A stretch of DNA of 7,831 nucleotides from a bacterium (GTDB lineage Bacteria; Chloroflexota; Dormibacteria; Aeolococcales; Bog-877). The notes under the pieces were generated by a model. That model did not search any database, was not told the DNA's origin, and saw nothing but the letters and a program-made list of their open reading frames with translations. This document shows positions 5,921 through 7,831 of the stretch, piece after piece. The stretch spans positions 8,428-16,258 of the forward strand of contig JAKBTP010000065.1 in the NCBI GenBank assembly GCA_021844355.1. The letters are read 5' to 3'. Made by a program: the position numbers and the translations under genes. Numbering within the stretch: position 1 is the stretch's first letter; each line of letters opens with the position of its first letter.

Positions 5921-7367
5921 GGCTGTCCCCCACCACCCCCAGCTCCGTCTCGAAGTCGTCCAACAGGCGCTGAACCCGCGCAGGATCGGTCGACTCGCAG
6001 TAGACCCGCATCAGCGGCTCCGTCCCGGACATCCGGACCAGGACGAAGGATCCATCCTCGAGCCAGAACTTGGCGCCGTCGTCGGAGCGGACCCTGACCA
6101 CCCGCTCGGCGCCCACCGCCTCCGGCGGCCGGACGCGCAGGCGGTGGGCGAGCCGCTCGCGCACCTCCGGGTAGTCCTCCCTGGGGAAGTGATGGTCACG
6201 CCGGGCGTAGGCGTGTGGCCCCACCAGGTCGGCGACCTCGCGGCGCAGCTGCGCCAGGGGCCGGCCGGTCATGGCGATCATCTCGGCGAACATGAGGCCG
6301 CTCAGGATGCCATCGCGCTCGGGGATGTGCCCCCGAAAGGCGAAGCCCCCGGACTCCTCGGCGCCCAGGATGGCGTCCCGCTCACGCATGCGCGGCCCGA
6401 GGTACTTGAAGCCCACCGGCAGCTCCTCAACCTCCAGACCGTAGTGCCGCCCCAGGATGTCGAGTCGCCCGGTGGAGGTCAGAGAGCGCACCACCGGCCC
6501 CCTCCACCCGTGGTTCTCGCAGAGATGCCACAGGAGCATGGTGGCCACCTCCAGCTGGTCGACAAACTCCCCAGTTCCATCCATGATCCCCACCCGGTCG
6601 GCATCACCGTCATTGGCGATCCCCAGGTCGTAGCCGCCTGAGCGGAGCCTGCCGATGGCCTCCTGCAGGTTGACGGCGATGGGCTCGGGGTGCAGGCCCC
6701 CGAATCCCGGGTTGCGCTCCTGGTGCAGCTCCTCGACGGTGGTGGCCCCGGCGCCGATGGTGTCGGACACGTACCCGGCCCCGGCGCCGTACATGGGATC
6801 GTGGAGAATCTTGAGGCCCGCCTTGCGGATCTGGTCGAGGTCCACGATCCGCCCCACCTGGGCCCGGTACTCCGGCCGGGGGTCGACCGTCTCCACCAGC
6901 CCCTGGTGCAACGCCTCCTCGAAGGCCATGGTCTTCACCGACCCCTGGGAGAGGACCCGGCCCACCTCCTCCTCGAGTGCCGCCACCACCTCGGGCGAGG
7001 CGGAGCCGCCGTAGTCGGGCTTGTACTTCAGACCGTTGAACTCCGGAGGGTTGTGGCTGGCCGTGACCACCACCCCACCCAGCGCCTTGCGGGCCACGAC
7101 CATCCAGGCGGCGGCCTGGGTCGGGCTGGGGCGGTCGAGGAGCAGAACCCGTCGGGAGTTGGCGGCCAGCACCCGCGCCACCTCGCGGGCGAAGAGCTCG
7201 GCGCAGTAGCGGGTGTCGTGGCCGACCACGACCCGGCCCTCCGGGGGCTGGGCGGCGAGGTACAGGGCCACAGCCTGGCTCACCACCCGGACGTTGGCGT
7301 AGGTGAAGTCGTCGGCGACTATCCCCCGCCAGCCATCGGTCCCAAAGCTGATCTCCGAAGCCGCCAT
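5913..7367 (-). CDS. phosphoglucomutase/phosphomannomutase family protein (alpha-D-phosphohexomutase)
   Basis: A 484-residue four-domain enzyme that moves phosphate between C6 and C1 of a hexose (mannose or glucose) through a phosphoserine and a bisphosphate intermediate. Key parts are FGTDGWRG (8-15), the active-site loop TASHNPP (102-108) with phosphoryl-carrier Ser104, the Mg2+ loop DGDADR (253-258), the sugar-specificity loop EESGG (337-341), and the phosphate-binding loop RMSGTEPLMR (445-454). Length is normal and nothing essential is missing. The GTDGWRG start and the GFAFRGHIPERDGI segment recall a bacterial and archaeal subgroup of the family whose sugar preference is not well established. 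The guanylyltransferase-like and isomerase-like neighbours favour mannose. ATG at 7367 is preferred to the adjacent GTG at 7370, because GGAGGT at 7373-7378 is 5 nt from the ATG but 2 nt from the GTG. The 3' end overlaps the cupin gene by 8 nt. Confidence 0.95.
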   Translation of the reverse strand: MAASEISFGTDGWRGIVADDFTYANVRVVSQAVALYLAAQPPEGRVVVGHDTRYCAELFAREVARVLAANSRRVLLLDRPSPTQAAAWMVVARKALGGVVVTASHNPPEFNGLKYKPDYGGSASPEVVAALEEEVGRVLSQGSVKTMAFEEALHQGLVETVDPRPEYRAQVGRIVDLDQIRKAGLKILHDPMYGAGAGYVSDTIGAGATTVEELHQERNPGFGGLHPEPIAVNLQEAIGRLRSGGYDLGIANDGDADRVGIMDGTGEFVDQLEVATMLLWHLCENHGWRGPVVRSLTSTGRLDILGRHYGLEVEELPVGFKYLGPRMRERDAILGAEESGGFAFRGHIPERDGILSGLMFAEMIAMTGRPLAQLRREVADLVGPHAYARRDHHFPREDYPEVRERLAHRLRVRPPEAVGAERVVRVRSDDGAKFWLEDGSFVLVRMSGTEPLMRVYCESTDPARVQRLLDDFETELGVVGDSHG

Positions 7368-7372
7368 CACGC

Positions 7373-7378
7373 ACCTCC
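7373..7378 (-). promoter_or_regulatory. ribosome binding site of the phosphohexomutase gene (decides start)
   Basis: GGAGGT on the minus strand, inside AGGGAGGTGC. It sits 5 nt before ATG 7367 and only 2 nt before GTG 7370, so the ATG is the better start. Confidence 0.8.
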
Positions 7379-7399
7379 CTGCGCCGCCCTGGCGCGGCC

Positions 7400-7405
7400 A
7401 TTGTA
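7400..7405 (-). promoter_or_regulatory. possible -10 box upstream of the phosphohexomutase gene
   Basis: TACAAT on the minus strand matches TATAAT at five of six positions. It stands out in the GC-rich 62-bp gap 7368-7429 and is 32 nt before the start codon. No good -35 box is present at 16-18 nt, and the sequence just upstream belongs to the end of the preceding gene. An internal promoter is possible but weakly supported. Confidence 0.25.
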
Positions 7406-7429
7406 TGAGGCTGGAGGAAGGAACTCCTC

Positions 7430-7831
7430 TCAGAGCAGGTCAGCCCTCCCGCGTCGCCGCAGCTGGGCTACCACCTCGCTCACTTCCTGGACCCTCTCCA
7501 TCGGGCAGACGAGGACCGCGTCCTCGGTGTCGACCACCACCAGACCCGAGGCGCCCACCACCACCACCAGGCGGCCCGCAGCCGAATCCACCAACGTCCC
7601 GAAGGAGTCCGCCAGGAGCACCTCCCCGCGGGCGACGTTGCCCTCGCCGTCCGCGGCCCCGGCGGCGGTGGCTGCCTGGTACAGGTCCAGAAAGGAGCCC
7701 AGGTCGGACCACTCGAGAGCCGTGGGCAGCACCCCCAGCTTGGAGCTCCGCTCCAACACCAGCCGCTCGACCACCCCCGGGGCCACCCGGGACCAGAGCT
7801 CGGGGTCCACCTCCGGGCCCGCCGCCGCCGC
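7430..7831 (-). CDS. mannose-1-phosphate guanylyltransferase-like nucleotidyltransferase, C-terminal part
   Basis: The frame is open to the window edge, so the N-terminus with the GTP-binding signature is outside; 133 residues are visible. Family landmarks are the EWSDLGSFLDLY segment, which matches the W-S-D-(V/L)-G-S-W substrate-binding region of ManC-type enzymes, then a GNVARGEV repeat-like turn, DSFGTLVDS, and VVVDTEDAVLVCP before an ending in QLRRRGRADLL. It would join mannose-1-phosphate (or glucose-1-phosphate) to a nucleotide, giving GDP-mannose or a related activated sugar. The protein stops after the nucleotidyltransferase part, without the fused cupin isomerase domain of AlgA/ManC bifunctional enzymes; a separate cupin gene lies two genes downstream. 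Upstream of EWSDLG, where family members usually read S-I-D-Y, this protein has V-V-E-R. A GTG at 7810 is not taken as the start, because the homology to the family would be cut. Confidence 0.8.
   Translation of the reverse strand, partial: AAAAGPEVDPELWSRVAPGVVERLVLERSSKLGVLPTALEWSDLGSFLDLYQAATAAGAADGEGNVARGEVLLADSFGTLVDSAAGRLVVVVGASGLVVVDTEDAVLVCPMERVQEVSEVVAQLRRRGRADLL

Noticed and set aside
7382..7396. GCGCC/GGCGC 5-bp stem in the gap before the phosphohexomutase gene
   Set aside because: The stem is short and GC-only, with no U-run and no conserved context; indistinguishable from chance here.
1..7831. tRNA genes, CRISPR arrays, transposases, phage genes or a defence island
   Set aside because: None of the expected folds, repeats or protein motifs was seen; the gene spaces are filled by metabolic enzymes and one membrane protein.

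Overview
This window comes from a GC-rich bacterium. Third codon positions are almost all G or C, Shine-Dalgarno sites are strong, and GTG starts are used. Every supported gene lies on the minus strand, so transcription runs from high to low coordinates. The sequence does not fix the lineage. An uncultured or thermophilic high-GC group (Chloroflexota, Actinomycetota, deep-branching Bacillota) would fit, but that is only an impression.

Reading in the direction of transcription, the first module (7831 to 5534) is a sugar-nucleotide cassette. It holds the C-terminal end of a mannose-1-phosphate guanylyltransferase-like protein (cut by the window edge), a complete phosphoglucomutase/phosphomannomutase-family enzyme, and a small cupin resembling the isomerase domain of bifunctional PMI/GMP enzymes. 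Together they suggest GDP-mannose or a related activated sugar for surface glycan. A gene for an unrecognised multi-pass membrane protein (5477 to 4647) follows. A short AT-rich patch with a perfect 7-bp inverted repeat lies between it and the cupin gene.

A 157-bp spacer (4646 to 4490) with a possible 22-codon ORF and GC-rich hairpins separates this from the second module (4489 to beyond 1). The second module is a tightly packed catabolic operon: class III aminotransferase, NAD(P)-dependent aldehyde dehydrogenase, acyl-CoA dehydrogenase, and the N-terminal part of an alpha/beta hydrolase. Junctions are a 1-nt overlap, a 3-nt gap and a 12-nt gap. The first two enzymes are the usual pair that turns an omega-amino acid (GABA, 5-aminovalerate or similar) into a dicarboxylate. 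The acyl-CoA dehydrogenase has an Arg where glutaryl-CoA dehydrogenase binds the distal carboxylate. This raises the possibility of a 5-aminovalerate to glutarate to glutaryl-CoA route, i.e. lysine catabolism. No acyl-CoA synthetase or CoA transferase is visible here, so the chain is incomplete in this window.

No tRNA, rRNA, CRISPR array, insertion sequence or attachment site was seen. The most interesting points are the carboxylate-type acyl-CoA dehydrogenase in the omega-amino-acid operon, the Cys in place of Ser at the hydrolase nucleophile elbow, the splitting of the PMI/GMP domains around the mutase gene, and the leader-like spacer before the aminotransferase. I did not find a clearly new system.
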